Assembly: GCA_963825765.1 (NCBI GenBank)
Contig: CAWGUU010000003.1
Location: forward strand, 818,946-882,945
Length of the DNA: 64,000 nucleotides
Direction: 5' to 3'
Source of the DNA: CAWGUU01 sp963825765
GTDB taxonomy: Bacteria; Actinomycetota; Acidimicrobiia; Acidimicrobiales; AC-14
Shown here: positions 18,680 through 26,353 of the stretch, one piece after another
Position numbering within the stretch: the stretch's first letter is position 1
How the letters are laid out: each line of letters opens with the position of its first letter
Position numbers and translations under genes: made by a program
Notes under the pieces: generated by a model
Databases searched by the model: none
Told to the model about the DNA's origin: nothing
The model's input: only the letters and a program-made list of their open reading frames with translations

Positions 18680-19555
18680 TCACTTGTAGCAGTTCAGGAT
18701 GGCGCAGTTGGCGCTCTTGCCACCGCCTGACACACCGCCGGCCGCGGCCCCTGCCCCTGCCGCTGCAGCCGGAGCCGCAGCCGGTGCCGCCGCTCCCCCC
18801 ATCGGGTCGTCGAGGAACAGCTCGGCGCCGTCGCCCCCGGCGATCTGGGGGTGTTGCGGCCCCTGGGCCGCCCCGGCGGTGAACGCAGGAGCGTTGGCAG
18901 CCGCGTACCGGAAGGCCTCCTGCACCGAGATCCGGAAGTCACGGTTGGCGTCGGCCACACCGTCGAGCATCCCCCGGCGGACCATGTAGTACGAGAACAC
19001 CGACGCCCCCGCCTCGGGCCACTCGTAGGACTTCTCGCTGGCCAGCGACGAGGCGGTGAACAGCTTGGACGGGCTGGAGATGCCGACGTCGAACCCGGCG
19101 GCCTCGCAACCGGACACGTTGACCCACATCTTCCCCTGCACCTGGTTGATCGCGGCGGCGAACTCGGTGTCGGGGATGAACGCGTTGTCGTGGGGCCACA
19201 GGTACTCCGTCGACCCGACCTGCTTGACGTGTCCCGAGTAGGAGAAGACCGAGAACGACTTGGGCGTCGAGTTCGAGGCCAGCCAGGCCAGACCGGCCCG
19301 GATGTCGGCGGCGGAGGCCCCGCCGTCGGTCAGCACCCGGATGTGGTCGGCTGGAAATCCGTTCCGCAGCAGGACGTTGCGCATGTCCTCGGCGTCGGCC
19401 TTGCCTCCGAAGTTGGACCTCGTGCCCCCTTCGAACAGGTCCACGCCCACGATCAGCGCCCATTTGTCGCCGGGTGGCGTCGCCGCTGCCGCCAGCGGGA
19501 CAGTCAGGACGCCGAGGGTCGCGAGGACGCCGAGGACAACCAGAATTCGCCTCAT
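18680..19555 (-). CDS. Secreted caspase-like (C14) peptidase
   Basis: Starts at ATG 19555 (MRRILVVLGVLATLG), which gives a clean signal peptide ending near AAA. The p20-like fold (WALIVGVDLFEGG, DAEDMRNVLLRNGF) carries the catalytic pair: His in FSYSGH and Cys in NVSGCEAAG. The C-terminus is an Ala/Gly-rich linker followed by SANCAILNCYK with two Cys. Secreted metacaspase relatives cleave after basic or acidic residues; the substrate is unknown. Confidence 0.85.
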   Translation of the reverse strand: MRRILVVLGVLATLGVLTVPLAAAATPPGDKWALIVGVDLFEGGTRSNFGGKADAEDMRNVLLRNGFPADHIRVLTDGGASAADIRAGLAWLASNSTPKSFSVFSYSGHVKQVGSTEYLWPHDNAFIPDTEFAAAINQVQGKMWVNVSGCEAAGFDVGISSPSKLFTASSLASEKSYEWPEAGASVFSYYMVRRGMLDGVADANRDFRISVQEAFRYAAANAPAFTAGAAQGPQHPQIAGGDGAELFLDDPMGGAAAPAAAPAAAAGAGAAAGGVSGGGKSANCAILNCYK

Positions 19556-19726
19556 GCACTCGGTACTACCACGTTCGGCGGCCGGACACACGTCCGACTC
19601 ACTGCATCGTGTACACTCTCAGTACGGAAGCGGCCACCGGTAGTACCGGCAGTGCAGTATCGACGTGGTGGTCGTTTCGGGGTCATCCTTCTCCTGAGGC
19701 CTCAGGCCATGCCCAGAGGCACTGCG

Positions 19727-21034
19727 ATGTCGGGCGACCCACCTCACCCGAACATCACAGGAGTCACCATCACATCCATGACCTTCGACGCGCTCGGCGT
19801 GTCGGCAACGCTCGTGTCAGTCCTCGACACGCTCGGCATCACCACCCCGCTCCCGATCCAGGAGCTCACCATCCGCGACGCCCTGGCCGGCCGCGACGTC
19901 TGCGGCAAGGCGAAGACGGGCTCCGGCAAGACCCTGGCCTTCGGCCTCCCCCTGCTGGAGCGCACGCCCAAGGCCAAGCCGGGCCGGCCCGCTGCCCTCG
20001 TGCTCGTCCCCACCCGTGAGCTGGCCGTCCAGGTCCGCGACGTGCTGGCGCCACTGGCCCAGGCCGTCGACCGCACCGTGGCCGCCGTCTACGGCGGCAC
20101 TCCCATGGACCGCCAGATAAAGGCCGCCCATCGCCGCAACGACGTCGTCGTGGCCACGCCCGGCCGGCTCATCGACCTGGTCGGGCGCCGGGACATCTCG
20201 CTGGAGGACGTGCAGATGCTCGTGCTCGACGAGGCCGACCGCATGGTCGACATGGGCTTCCTGCCCCAGGTCGTGTGGCTCCTGAGCCGCATCCCCGGCA
20301 AGCACCAGACGATGCTGTTCTCGGCGACCCTGAACAACGACGTCTCCCGCCTCGTCCGGGACTGGATCACCGACCCGGTCGAACACGAGGTCGATTCGCC
20401 CCAGCCGACCGTGGAGGAGATGGAGCACCGTTTCCTCAAGGTCCACGAGCTGGACAAGGTAAAGGTGGCGGCGGTCGTCGCCGAGAGCGTCGGCCGCACG
20501 CTCGTCTTCGTGCGCACCAAGCACGGCGCCGACCGGCTGGCCAAGCAGTTCGCCCGCGACGGTGTCCGCGCCGGCATCCTCCACGGCGGGCTCACCCAGA
20601 GCGCCCGGCAGCGGGCCCTGGACGGGTTCCGGGCCGACCCCAACGGCCTGCTCGTCGCCACCGACGTGGCCGCTCGCGGCCTCGACGTGGACGGCATCGA
20701 CGTGGTCATCCACTACGACCCGCCCGAGGACCACACCGCCTACCTGCATCGCTCGGGGCGGACGGCGCGGGCCGGCCAGGAGGGCGTCGCCGTCAGCCTC
20801 GTGCTGTGGGACCAGGAGCTCGAGAGCGAGCGCCTACGGCGTCGCCTCGGCATCCGCGAGCCCCTCGTCGAGATCTTCTCCAACGACGCCCGCCTGACGG
20901 CGCTGCTGTCGGCGGCGTGGGACGTCGCCGCCGCGGAGGCCACCGGCACCGAAGGATCTCCCACGGTGGCCACGAAGGCCCGGCCCAAGATGGGTGGCGC
21001 CCGCCGCATGGGCGGGAACCGCAAGCGTCGCTAG
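19727..21034 (+). CDS. DEAD-box RNA helicase
   Basis: 435 aa from ATG 19727, with AGAGG ~8 nt upstream; ATG 19778 is a fair alternative. All core motifs are present: Q motif (PLPIQ), motif I AKTGSGKT, PTREL, DEAD in VLDEADRM, SAT in LFSATL, and HRSGRTARAG (VI). The C-terminal tail is short and basic (GGARRMGGNRKRR), typical of RhlE/CshA-like actinobacterial helicases in ribosome assembly or RNA turnover. The frame is open much further upstream, but over the opposite caspase gene. Confidence 0.93.
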   Translation: MSGDPPHPNITGVTITSMTFDALGVSATLVSVLDTLGITTPLPIQELTIRDALAGRDVCGKAKTGSGKTLAFGLPLLERTPKAKPGRPAALVLVPTRELAVQVRDVLAPLAQAVDRTVAAVYGGTPMDRQIKAAHRRNDVVVATPGRLIDLVGRRDISLEDVQMLVLDEADRMVDMGFLPQVVWLLSRIPGKHQTMLFSATLNNDVSRLVRDWITDPVEHEVDSPQPTVEEMEHRFLKVHELDKVKVAAVVAESVGRTLVFVRTKHGADRLAKQFARDGVRAGILHGGLTQSARQRALDGFRADPNGLLVATDVAARGLDVDGIDVVIHYDPPEDHTAYLHRSGRTARAGQEGVAVSLVLWDQELESERLRRRLGIREPLVEIFSNDARLTALLSAAWDVAAAEATGTEGSPTVATKARPKMGGARRMGGNRKRR

Positions 21035-21050
21035 CTGCTACCCCCCGCCC

Positions 21051-21097
21051 AACTGGGGCGACACACCCGCGCCATACGCCGGTAGACCGCCCCAGTT
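21051..21097. terminator. Hairpin between convergent genes
   Basis: Perfect 10-bp inverted repeat AACTGGGGCG (21051-21060) and CGCCCCAGTT (21088-21097) with a 27-nt loop, between the helicase stop and the typA stop. No T run follows, so this would be a non-canonical bidirectional terminator. Confidence 0.6.
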
Positions 21098-21116
21098 CGC
21101 TACGCGGGGAGGAGGC

Positions 21117-22943
21117 TCAGGCAGGCCGGTCGCGGCGCTGGATGCGACGGCGGTCGGCCATGGGGAGCACCGCCTTGCGCAGGCGCACCGACTGGGGCGT
21201 CACTTCGACGCACTCGTCCTCGGCGATGAACTCGAGGGCCTGCTCCAGGGAGAGCGGGCGGGGCGGCGTGAGCCGCACCAGCTCGTCGGAGGACGAAGCC
21301 CGCATGTTGGTGAGCTTCTTCTCCTTCACCGGGTTGACGTCCATGTCGTCGGACCGGGAGCTCTCGCCCACGATCATGCCCTCGTAGACCTCGATTCCGG
21401 GCCCGACGACCATCTCGCCCCGTTCCTGCAGGTTGGCCAGGGCGAAGCCGGTGGTGTGGCCCCGTCGGTCGGCGACGATGCTGCCCAGCATCCGGGTGCG
21501 CAGCGGGCCGTGCCAGGGCTCGTAGGCCTCGAACACGTGGTGCAGGATGCCGGTGCCCCGGGTCTCGGTCATGAACTCGGTGCGGAACCCGATCAGGGCC
21601 CGGGCGGGCACCAGGTACTCCATCCGGACCCAGCCGGTGCCGTGGTTGACCATGTCCTGGAGCCGCCCCTTGCGGGTGGCGAGGAGCTGGGTGACCGTGC
21701 CCAGGTGCTCGGCCGGGACGTGCACCGACATGCGCTCCACGGGCTCGTGGATCTTGCCGTCGACCTCCCTGGTGACGACCTGGGGCTTGCCGACCACGAT
21801 CTCGAAGCCCTCCCGGCGCATGGTCTCGACGAGGACCGCCAGCTGCAGCTCACCCCGGCCCAGCACCTCCCAGGTGTCGGGCCGTTCGGTGGTGAGCACC
21901 CGTAGCGACACGTTGCCCACCAGCTCGGTGTCGAGGCGGCTCTTGATCTGGCGGGCAGTGAGCTTGTTGCCCTCCAGGCCGGCCAGGGGGCCGGTGTTGA
22001 CCCCGATGGTGACCGACAGGCTGGGCTCGTCGATCGTCATCACCGGCAACGGACGGGGGTCCTCGCCGTCGGCCAGGGTCTCGCCGATGGTGACGTCGGC
22101 CAGGCCGGCCACCGAGATGATCTCGCCCGGTCCGACGTCGTCGGCCGGCACCCGCTCGAGGCCCTCGGTAACCGAGAGATCGGTGACCTTGACCCGCTCG
22201 ATGGTGCCGTCGGCACGGCACCACGCCATGGGCTGGTTCTTGGAGATGCGGCCGTGGCGTATGCGGCACAGGGCCAGGCGGCCCAGGTACGGAGAGCGGT
22301 CGAGGTTGGTGACCATCGCCTGGAAGGGATGGCCCTCCTCGTAGGTCGGCGCCGGGATGCGCTCCACGAGCAGCTCGAACAGGGGCTTGAGGCTCGTGCC
22401 CTGCTCGGCGGGGTCGAGGGACGCCCAGCCGGCCCGGCCGTTGGCGTAGACGATCGGGAACTCGATCTGGTCGTGGTCGGCGTCGAGGTCGAGGAACAGC
22501 TCGTAGACCTCGTCGATGACCTCGGCGATGCGGGCGTCGGGCCGGTCGACCTTGTTGATGACCAGGATGACCGGCAGCCGGGCCTCGAGGGTCTTGCGGA
22601 GCACGAAACGGGTCTGGGGTTGCGGGCCCTCGGCCGCGTCGACGAGCAGCAGCACGCCGTCGACCATCGCCAGCGCCCGCTCCACCTCGCCGCCGAAGTC
22701 GGCGTGGCCGGGCGTGTCGACGATGTTCAGCTTCACCTGGCCGTAGCGCACCGAGGTGTTCTTGGCCAGGATCGTGATGCCCTTCTCGCGCTCCAGGTCG
22801 TTGGAGTCGAGGATCCGCTCCCCCATGTCCTGGTTCTCGCGGAAGATGCCCGACTGCCACAGCATGGCGTCGACGAGTGTGGTCTTGCCGTGGTCGACGT
22901 GGGCGACGATGGCGACGTTGCGCAGGTCGTGGCGCGCGGGCAT
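21117..22943 (-). CDS. typA: TypA/BipA translational GTPase
   Basis: 608 aa. I start at ATG 22943 (MPARHDLRNVAIVAHVDHG), where the EF-G-like G domain begins. G1 is AHVDHGKTT, G3 DTPGHADFGGE, G4 NKVDRPDA. Domains II, III, V and the TypA-specific C-terminal domain (GRGELQLAVLVETMRREGFE, VEPYEPWHG-like region) follow. It binds the 70S ribosome and helps assembly under stress. Confidence 0.96.
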   Translation of the reverse strand: MPARHDLRNVAIVAHVDHGKTTLVDAMLWQSGIFRENQDMGERILDSNDLEREKGITILAKNTSVRYGQVKLNIVDTPGHADFGGEVERALAMVDGVLLLVDAAEGPQPQTRFVLRKTLEARLPVILVINKVDRPDARIAEVIDEVYELFLDLDADHDQIEFPIVYANGRAGWASLDPAEQGTSLKPLFELLVERIPAPTYEEGHPFQAMVTNLDRSPYLGRLALCRIRHGRISKNQPMAWCRADGTIERVKVTDLSVTEGLERVPADDVGPGEIISVAGLADVTIGETLADGEDPRPLPVMTIDEPSLSVTIGVNTGPLAGLEGNKLTARQIKSRLDTELVGNVSLRVLTTERPDTWEVLGRGELQLAVLVETMRREGFEIVVGKPQVVTREVDGKIHEPVERMSVHVPAEHLGTVTQLLATRKGRLQDMVNHGTGWVRMEYLVPARALIGFRTEFMTETRGTGILHHVFEAYEPWHGPLRTRMLGSIVADRRGHTTGFALANLQERGEMVVGPGIEVYEGMIVGESSRSDDMDVNPVKEKKLTNMRASSSDELVRLTPPRPLSLEQALEFIAEDECVEVTPQSVRLRKAVLPMADRRRIQRRDRPA

Positions 22944-23063
22944 GGTGCCTTTCGGGGAGGGGCGGCGTCGGAGCGAGGGCCTACCGCGTGAGAACAACCC
23001 ACGCGGGCCTACTTATTCTACGCTGCCCGCCCGCCGTGCCCGCGCACGCCGGAAGTCCGGGGC

Positions 23064-23106
23064 GCTACTTCTTCTTGAAGAACCCTGCTACTTCTTCTTG
23101 AAGAAC
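23064..23106 (-). repeat. Tandem duplication of the final codons and stop of the next gene
   Basis: GCTACTTCTTCTTGAAGAAC occurs at 23064-23083 and 23087-23106. The unit encodes FFKKK plus the TAG stop of the 23088 gene, so the downstream copy is an untranslated duplicate. Confidence 0.95.
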
Positions 23107-24191
23107 GCTGGCAGGACGCGGTCGAGGAAGTACGACATGATCGGCTCGACGGTGACGCCGCCCTCGGGCGTCTTGAAGGCCCCCCAGGGGTCCGGCTCCT
23201 CGGGCATGGTGCTCACGTAGTCGGAAGCCCGCTCGGGCTCGCCATCCTCGGCCTCCGCTTCCGCCTCGTCGTCGGCCGCAGCCTCTGCCTCGTCCTCTGC
23301 CTCGTCCTCTGCCTCGTCCTCTGCCTCGTCCTCAGCCTCAGCCTCGGCCTCGGCCTCCGATTCCGCCTCTTCCTCGACCTCGGCTTCCAGCTCGGCCTCG
23401 GCGTCCTCCTCAGCCTCGTCCTCGGCCTCCTCGACGACGGCGACGGCCACGATCTCGTCCTCGAGCTCCTCGGCCTCGTCCTCGATGGCCTCCTCGAGGG
23501 CTTCGAGGGTCTCGAGGTCCTCCTCGATCTGCTCTTCCAGCTCGGCAGCGATCTCGGCCTGGATGGCGATGGTGGGTGAGAGGGCGGCGGCCCCGGCGAG
23601 GACACCCTGCGACTGGGCGACGCTGGCGCTGGAACCGGCGATCTTGCCCGTCGCCGTCACCAGCCTCGAGAGCTGGGCGGCGACCTTGTCGAGCTGGGCG
23701 CCGTAGTCGGCACCGCCGGCGCCCTGGGCGTCGACCAGCGCCGACAGCTGGGGGCCGTAGTCGGGCCTGGCAACGAGCTGGCCGCCGATCTCGACGAGCG
23801 CCGCCAGCTGTGTACCGATGCTCGAGAGGGTGTCGAGGAGCGCGGGGTCGGCAGGGGTGGGCGTGGGCGGCGCGGGGTTGCGGCGGGCCCGAGGACTGGC
23901 CGCCTTCCGGGGTCGGGAGGCCTTTGCCGGGGCCGACGCCTTCGCCGCGGCCGGAGCCGACTTCTTCGCCGCCGGCGCGGCCTTGGCTGCAGCCTTGCGG
24001 GGCGCGGCCTTTGCCTTGGCCGCGCTCTTGCGGGGCGCGGCCTTGGCCTTGGCCGGAGTGGACTTCGGCGCAGCCTTGGCTTTGCTCGCAGCCGACCGGG
24101 ACCGCCGGGCAGCCTTGGCCGGCGCGGCGTCGGGCGCTGACGCCTCGGACGCGCTGGACTCGCTCTCGGTGCTTGACACGTCGCTTGTCAC
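23088..24191 (-). CDS. Bipolar Lys/Ala-rich and Glu-rich protein
   Basis: 367 aa from GTG 24191 with AGGAGG ~10 nt upstream. Residues ~25-115 are Ala/Lys/Pro repeats (KAKAAPRKSAAKAKAAPRK) like bacterial histone-H1-type tails. Residues ~125-210 are helical and Leu/Ala-rich (possible coiled coil). Residues ~225-335 are almost pure Glu/Ala/Asp (AEDEAEDEAEDEAE). The end is hydrophobic-basic, SYFLDRVLPAFFKKK. The basic arm could bind DNA or polyphosphate; the middle vaguely recalls phasin-like helices. No named family. Confidence 0.8.
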   Translation of the reverse strand: MTSDVSSTESESSASEASAPDAAPAKAARRSRSAASKAKAAPKSTPAKAKAAPRKSAAKAKAAPRKAAAKAAPAAKKSAPAAAKASAPAKASRPRKAASPRARRNPAPPTPTPADPALLDTLSSIGTQLAALVEIGGQLVARPDYGPQLSALVDAQGAGGADYGAQLDKVAAQLSRLVTATGKIAGSSASVAQSQGVLAGAAALSPTIAIQAEIAAELEEQIEEDLETLEALEEAIEDEAEELEDEIVAVAVVEEAEDEAEEDAEAELEAEVEEEAESEAEAEAEAEDEAEDEAEDEAEDEAEAAADDEAEAEAEDGEPERASDYVSTMPEEPDPWGAFKTPEGGVTVEPIMSYFLDRVLPAFFKKK

Positions 24192-24382
24192 TGGACGTAC
24201 TCCTCCTAGACCGGGGTCAGTGCCCGCCGGGGGTTGTTGGACGGGCGTGCAGCCGCCGCAGTCTTGGACGACGAGACAGGCGAGCCCTCGTCCGAAGTCG
24301 ACGTGCAGGCGGCATCGGCCGAAAACCTACACCCCGCTCGGCTCCGGGCCACCGGGGCCGCGCGTCGACCGTCCGCGGCGCG

Positions 24383-24931
24383 TCAGAACGACCACTCGTC
24401 GGCGAGCCGGTCGCGCAGCAGCGCCAGCTCGTCGAGGCGCGGCCCCAAGCGGGCGACATCACGGTCGCCGAGCTCGGCGAGGAGCTTCAGCAGGTCACCG
24501 ATGCCCGTGCGCTGTCGCTTGGCCAGCTCGCGGGCAATGCTGAGAAGCAGCGCGCTCGACCACTGTCGGCCGCTGTCGATGGCGGCCTCGAACGTCGACC
24601 GGTGTATCTCCCAGAGCTCGGCTTCGGTGTGGGCGACCGCACTGGCCGTTCGGGGCACGTCGATCAGGAGCCCGACCTCGCCCAGCATCGAACCGGGGCC
24701 CACCGTCGCCAGGTGATACGGGGAGCCGCCTCCGTGGACTTCGACGTGCACCTCGATGTGGCCGGCAACGAGGAGGTACAACGACGTCCCGCGGTCGCCC
24801 TGCTTGAAGAGCGTCTGGCCCACCGGCAGGACGACGAGCGTCGCCTCGTTGGCCAGCACCGCGACATCGTCGTGGCTGAGCTTCTGCAACGGGCCGAACG
24901 CCTGGAGAGAGACGCCGTCGATGTCGGGCAT
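24383..24931 (-). CDS. Cyclic nucleotide-binding domain protein
   Basis: 182 aa from ATG 24931. The cNMP-binding barrel is clear: LPVGQTLFKQGDRGTSLYLL, then a phosphate-binding cassette-like GPGSMLGEVGLLIDVPRTAS. No DNA-binding domain follows; the C-terminus is helical. It begins 4 bp after the glutamate dehydrogenase stop codon, so the two are probably co-translated and it may sense a nucleotide or modulate that enzyme. Confidence 0.88.
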   Translation of the reverse strand: MPDIDGVSLQAFGPLQKLSHDDVAVLANEATLVVLPVGQTLFKQGDRGTSLYLLVAGHIEVHVEVHGGGSPYHLATVGPGSMLGEVGLLIDVPRTASAVAHTEAELWEIHRSTFEAAIDSGRQWSSALLLSIARELAKRQRTGIGDLLKLLAELGDRDVARLGPRLDELALLRDRLADEWSF

Positions 24932-24935
24932 GCCC

Positions 24936-26168
24936 TCAGACTCCCCGCAACGCGGTGGCCCTCGCCACTCGGGCCAGCGCCACGACATAGGCGGCGGTCC
25001 GCCAGGTCAACGACCGTTCCGCCACGAGCTTCCTCACGGTGCGGTACGCCGACGTCATCGTGTCCTCCAGCTCGTCGTTGACACGCTCCTCCGACCAGCG
25101 GAACACCTGCACGTTCTGCGCCCACTCGAAGTAGCTGACGGTGACCCCACCGGCGTTCGCCAGGATGTCGGGGATCACGGTCACGCCGCGCCGGACGAGT
25201 ATGTCGTCGGCCTCGGTCGTCGTCGGCGCGTTGGCCGCCTCGACGACGATGCGCGCCCGCACGTCGGTGGCGTTGTCCTTGGTGAGCACCCCGCCGAGGG
25301 CGGCGGGCACCAGGACGTCGACGTCGGCGGCGAGCACGTCGTCCTGGCCGACGTGCTTCACCCCTTCCTCCTCGTATCCCAGCAGGGCCCGGCGCGGCCT
25401 GGCGTACTCGTTGAAGAGGCCGGGTACGTCGAGACCCTCGGCTCGGGCCACGCCACCGGTGGAATCGCTGATGGCGACGACGAGCGCCCCCTGCTCATGG
25501 GCGAGCAGTGCGGCATGGGAGCCGACGTTGCCGAACCCCTGGATCGCGAACGTGGCGCCGGCCATCGGCCGCCCGAGGTCGGCCAGCGCCTGCCTGGCCA
25601 CCGAGACCACGCCCCGCCCGGTGGCCGCCTCCCGGCCCTCGCTGCCCTGGAGGTCGAGAGGCTTGCCGGTGACGACCGAGGGCGAGTAGCCGTGGGATCG
25701 CGAGTACTCGTCCATGATCCACGCCATCGTCTGGGCGTTGGTGTTGACGTCGGGGGCCGGGATGTCGCGCTGAGGCCCGATCTCCTGCCCGATCCGCTGG
25801 GTGAGCTTGCGGGTCAGTCGCTCGAGCTCGCCGATCGACAACACGTCGGGGTCACAGGCGATGCCACCCTTGGCTCCTCCGAATGGCACGTTGACCAGCG
25901 CCGTCTTCCACGTCATGAGCGACGCCATGGCCCGCACGTCGTCGGCGTCCACCGTGGGGTGGAACCGCATGCCGCCCTTCATCGGGCCACGGGCCGAGTT
26001 GTGCTGGATGCGGTAGGCGGGGAAGACGGCGAGCTCCCCGCTGTCCAGCTCGATGGGAAGGGTGACGTGGTGCTCGGCTTCGGGCAGCAGGAGGAGGCGC
26101 TCGACGCGGGAGCCCAGCTCGATGACCCGGGAAGCCTGGAGGACGTAGCGCTCGACGTCGCCGGTCAT
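24936..26168 (-). CDS. Glu/Leu/Phe/Val-type dehydrogenase (glutamate dehydrogenase)
   Basis: 410 aa from ATG 26168. Catalyses reversible oxidative deamination of glutamate (or a branched amino acid) with NAD(P). Substrate-binding and catalytic segments are GPMKGGMRFHP, MTWKTALVNVPFGGAKGGI and PAPDVNTN; the Rossmann loop is IQGFGNVG. Length and motifs fit catabolic hexameric GDHs. Operon with the cNMP-binding gene downstream, divergent from the BTAD regulators. Confidence 0.93.
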   Translation of the reverse strand: MTGDVERYVLQASRVIELGSRVERLLLLPEAEHHVTLPIELDSGELAVFPAYRIQHNSARGPMKGGMRFHPTVDADDVRAMASLMTWKTALVNVPFGGAKGGIACDPDVLSIGELERLTRKLTQRIGQEIGPQRDIPAPDVNTNAQTMAWIMDEYSRSHGYSPSVVTGKPLDLQGSEGREAATGRGVVSVARQALADLGRPMAGATFAIQGFGNVGSHAALLAHEQGALVVAISDSTGGVARAEGLDVPGLFNEYARPRRALLGYEEEGVKHVGQDDVLAADVDVLVPAALGGVLTKDNATDVRARIVVEAANAPTTTEADDILVRRGVTVIPDILANAGGVTVSYFEWAQNVQVFRWSEERVNDELEDTMTSAYRTVRKLVAERSLTWRTAAYVVALARVARATALRGV

Positions 26169-26269
26169 CGGCGTGACCCTACCGGCCCTCCCCTCCGCCC
26201 GCCCAACCATCCGGCCCGCCGACGACCGGGCAGATCGTCGCCACGTCGATCCGGCGCACGGGTCGCCGT

Positions 26270-26311
26270 CGCCCTCGGGCGGCAATCACAGCCTTCGCCC
26301 TCGGGCGGCAA
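26270..26311. promoter_or_regulatory. Two 16-bp direct repeats upstream of the BTAD regulator
   Basis: CGCCCTCGGGCGGCAA occurs at 26270-26285 and 26296-26311 (26-bp period). Each unit contains the small palindrome GCCC-TC-GGGC. They lie 43-84 bp upstream of the GTG at 26354 in the divergent gdh/regulator region. SARP-type proteins bind direct repeats, so autoregulation is possible. Confidence 0.55.
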
Positions 26312-26353
26312 CGCGTAGGCTCGCAGCCCAGCGAGCGGACAGGTTAGGGCGGC

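Noticed and set aside
18851..19726. Upstream extension of the DEAD helicase frame
   Set aside because: Antisense to the caspase-like gene; helicase similarity starts after 19727.
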